NCBI GenBank assembly: GCA_963680875.1
Contig: OY804582.1
Span: 56,376,646-56,440,645, forward strand
Direction of reading: 5' to 3'
Length of the DNA: 64,000 nucleotides
Origin: Bathymodiolus brooksi
Lineage: Eukaryota; Mollusca; Bivalvia; Mytilida; Modiolidae
The notes under the pieces are model-generated. The model worked only from the letters and a program-made list of their open reading frames with translations, did no database searches and was not told where the DNA came from. Shown piece after piece: positions 61,401 through 64,000 of this stretch. Within the stretch, counting starts at the first letter, position 1. Every line of letters starts with the position of its first letter. The position numbers and the translations under genes were made by a program.

Positions 61401-61752
61401 CAATCGCTAGGTTAAAACTTACAAAGTTGCTGTCTCCTCTGTCAAAGAAAATCGCTAGATTAAAACTTACAAAGCTGCTGTCTCTTCTGTCAAAGACAAT
61501 AGCTAGGTTAAAACTTACAAAGCTGCTGTCTCCTCTGTCAAAGAAAATCGCTAGGTTAAAACTTACAAAGCTGCTGTCTCCTCTGTCAAAGACAATCGCT
61601 AGGTTAAAACTTACAAAGCTGCTGTCTCCTCTGTCAAAGACAATCGGTAGGCTAAAACTTACAAAGCTGCTGTCTCCTCTGTCAAAGACAATCGCTAGGT
61701 TAAAACTTACAAAGCTGCTGTCTCCTCTGTCAAAGACAATCGCTAGGTTAAA
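58441..61752. repeat. 3,312-bp higher-order repeat, copy 1
   Basis: 69 monomers. Landmarks are GTTAATAC at 58,531, GATTTCTCC at 58,741 and 59,797 (1,056 bp apart), GATACAGC at 59,828, and CCATGG at 60,332. A stretch of about three monomers (near 59,268-59,400) does not match copy 2, although both sides do. Confidence 0.75.
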
Positions 61753-64000
61753 ACTTACAAAGCTGCTGTCTCCTCTGTCAAAGACAAACGCTAGGATAAA
61801 ACTTACAAAGCTGCTGTCTCCTCTGTCAAAGACAATCGCTAGGTTAATACTTACAAAGCTGCTGTCTCCTCTGTCAAAGACAATCGGTAGGCTAAAACTT
61901 ACAAAGCTGCTGTCTCCTCTGTCAAAGACAATCGCTAGGTTAAAACTTACAAAGCTGCTGTCTCCTCTGTCAAAGACAATCGCTAGGATAAAACTTACAA
62001 AGCTGCTGTCTCCTCTGTCAAAGACAATCGCTAGGTTAAAACATACAAAGCTGATTTCTCCTCTCTCAAAGACAAACGCTAGGATACAACTTACAAAGCT
62101 GCTGTCTCCTCTGTCAAAGACAATCGCTAGGTTAAAACTTACAAAGCTGCTGTCTCCTCTGTCAAAGACAATCGCTAGGTTAAAACTTACAAAGCTGCTG
62201 TCTCCTCTGTCAAAGACAATCGCTAGGTTAAAACTTACAAAGCTGCTGTCTCCTCTGTTAAAGACAATCGCTAGGTTAAAACTTACAAAGCTGCTGTATC
62301 CTCTGTCAAAAACAATCGCTAGGTTAAAACTTACAAAGCTCCTCTCTCCTCTGTCAAAGAAAATCGCTAGATTAAAATTTACAAAGCTGCTGTCTCCTCT
62401 ATCAAAGACAATCGCTAGTTTAAAACTTACAAAGCTGCTGTCTCTTCTGTCAAAGACAATCGCTAGGTTAAAACTTACAAAGTTGCTGTCTCCTCTGTCA
62501 AAGAAAATCGCTAGATTAAAACTTACAAAGCTGCTGTCTCCTCTGTCAAAGAAAATCGTTAGGTTAAAACTTACAAAGATGCTGTCTCCATGGTCAAAGA
62601 CAATCACTAGGTTAAAACTTACAAAGCTGCTGTCTCCTCTGCCAAAGTCAATCGCTAGGTTAAAACTTACAAAGCTGCTGTCTCCTCTGTCAAAGACAAT
62701 CGCTAGGTTAAATTTTACAACGCTGCTCTCTCCTCTGTCAAAGACAATCGCTAGGTTAAAACTTACAAAGCTGCCGTCTCCTCTGCCAAAGACAATCGCT
62801 AGGTCAAAACTTACAAAGCTGCTGTCTCCTCTGTCAAAAACAATCGCTAGGTTAAAACTTACAAAGCTGCTCTCTCCTCTGTCAAAGACAATCGCTAGGT
62901 TAAAATTTACAAAGCTGCTGTCTCCTCTATCAAAGACAATCGCTAGGTTAAAACTTACAAAGCTGCTGTCTCTTCTGTCAAAGACAATCGCTAGGTTAAA
63001 ACTTACAAAGCTGCTGTCTCCTCTGTCAAAGAAAATCGCTAGGTTAAAACTTACAAAGCTGCTGTCTCCTCTGTCAAAGACAATCGCTAGGTTAAAACAT
63101 ACAAAGCTGATTTCTCCTCTCTCAAAGACAAACGCTAGGATACAGCTTACAAAGCTGCTGTCTCCTCTGTCAAAGACAATCGCTAGGTTAAAACTTACAA
63201 AGCTGCTGTCTCCTCTGTCAAAGACAATCGCTAGGTTAAAACTTACAAAGCTGCTGTCTCCTCTGTCAAAGACAATCGCTAGGTTAAAACTTACAAAGCT
63301 GCTGTCTCCTCTGTTTAAGACAATCGCTAGGTTAAAACTTACAAAGCTGCTGTATCCTCTGTCAAAAACAATCGCTAGGTTAAAACTTACAAAGCTGCTC
63401 TCTCCTCTGTCAAAGAAAATCGCTAGGTTAAAATTTACAAAGCTGCTGTCTCCTCTATCAAAGACAATCGCTAGTTTAAAACTTACAAAGCTGCTGTCTC
63501 TTCTGTCAAAGACAATCGCTAGGTTAAAACTTACAAAGCTGCTGTCTCCTCTGTCAAAGAAAATCGCTAGATTAAAACTTACAAAGCTGCTGTCTCCTCT
63601 GTCAAAGAAAATCGTTAGGTTAAAACTTACAAAGATGCTGTCTCCATGGTCAAAGACAATCACTAGGTTAAAACTTACAAAGCTGCTGTCTCCTCTGCCA
63701 AAGTCAATCGCTAGGTTAAAACTTACAAAGCTGCTGTCTCCTCTGTCAAAGACAATCGCTAGGTTAAATTTTACAACGCTGCTCTCTCCTCTGTCAAAGA
63801 CAATCGCTAGGTTAAAACTTACAAAGCTGCTCTCTCCTCTGTCAAAGACAATCGCTAGGTTAAAATTTACAAAGCTGCTGTCTCCTCTATCAAAGACAAT
63901 CGCTAGGTTAAAACTTACAAAGCTGCTGTCTCTTCTGTCAAAGACAATCGCTAGGTTAAAACTTACAAAGCTGCTGTCTCCTCTGTCAAAGAAAATCGCT
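61753..64000. repeat. 3,312-bp higher-order repeat, copy 2 (cut by window end)
   Basis: GTTAATAC at 61,843, GATTTCTCC at 62,053 and 63,109, CCATGG at 62,588 and 63,644, and GATACAGC at 63,140 are all 3,312 bp after their partners where a partner exists. The array runs off the end of the window without any change of character, so the satellite continues beyond 64,000. Confidence 0.75.

Larger units (their letters stand above)
1..64000. repeat. 48-bp satellite array filling the window
   Basis: Every line of the window is the same 48-bp monomer, repeated head to tail in one orientation, about 1,333 copies. The layout of the sequence repeats every 240 bases (5 monomers), which makes phase changes easy to see; there are only 15 in 64 kb. 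Consensus composition is 15 A, 12 C, 8 G and 13 T (41.7% GC), with a single CpG. Each monomer contains AAAGCTGCTGTCTCC, then CTGTCAAAGACAATCGC, then TAGGTTAAAACTTAC. Most copies differ from the consensus at zero to three positions. Recurrent variants are GACAAT to GAAAAT, CGCTAGG to CGGTAGG, GGTTAA to GGATAA or GGCTAA, CTCCTCTG to CTCTTCTG, and CTTAC to CTTGC. There is no unique sequence anywhere, so no stretch is left to hold a conventional gene. The function is unknown; satellites of this kind commonly build constitutive heterochromatin. Confidence 0.98.

Noticed and set aside
52480..63663. 3,727-codon minus-strand reading frame as a giant repetitive protein gene
   Set aside because: Its length reflects an unbroken 48-bp register after the last indel at 52,487. 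It starts at another CCATGG variant and ends at that indel, so both ends are satellite accidents.
1..64000. CRISPR array
   Set aside because: There are no unique spacers: monomers abut directly, and the supposed spacers would be identical.
1..64000. CENP-B box or other known centromere motif
   Set aside because: I compared the monomer with the CENP-B box from memory and found no match, so a centromeric role cannot be claimed from the sequence.

Overview
The whole 64 kb window is one tandem-repeat (satellite) array. The monomer is 48 bp, about 42% GC, and is repeated roughly 1,333 times head to tail, all in the same orientation. I see no protein-coding gene, tRNA, rRNA, transposon, inversion or unique spacer in it. 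A 48-bp satellite with nested higher-order repeats (HORs) and no interruption is typical of eukaryotic heterochromatin (centromeric, pericentromeric or subtelomeric) and is not known from bacterial chromosomes or phages. The species cannot be named from the sequence. The monomer matches no satellite I recognise and carries no CENP-B-box-like motif.

Layout. Positions 1-1,880 are a diverged copy of about 5,857-7,880. Positions 1,881-5,528 are two 1,824-bp HOR copies. A 1,968-bp repeat starts near 6,145 and leads into two tandem 5.1-kb copies (7,705-12,840 and 12,841-17,955) that are nearly identical. A 7-kb block at 16,085-23,080 recurs 9,172 bp downstream at 25,257-32,252, with a 960-bp tandem duplication nested inside both. 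Overlapping 3,121-bp and 6,337-bp duplications build 29-41 kb. A 1,488-bp HOR covers 40-45 kb. The 960-bp pair returns at 45.6-47.5 kb. The last 14 kb (about 49.7-64 kb) is built from 4,991-bp and 3,312-bp HORs. Variant units with CCATGG or CCATGATC occur only in the outer parts (before 5.2 kb and after 50 kb). A five-unit cassette with ATTGCTAGC lies mainly in the core (29 of its 30 copies lie between 6.9 and 56.4 kb).

Nearly all duplication offsets are whole multiples of 48 bp, as expected for unequal exchange in register. Only 15 units depart from 48 bp, with a net change of -13 bp. Eleven carry an A9 run (+1), two an A7 run (-1), one a 21-bp deletion and one a single A deletion. Copied blocks inherit these odd units, so they act as markers of the duplication history.

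The very long reading frames on both strands (up to 3,727 codons on the minus strand) follow from 48 being divisible by 3 and from one stop-free frame per strand. The common monomer variants change the amino acid in both frames, so I do not annotate any of these frames as genes. HOR boundaries were found by eye from variant markers and should be read as accurate to about one or two monomers.
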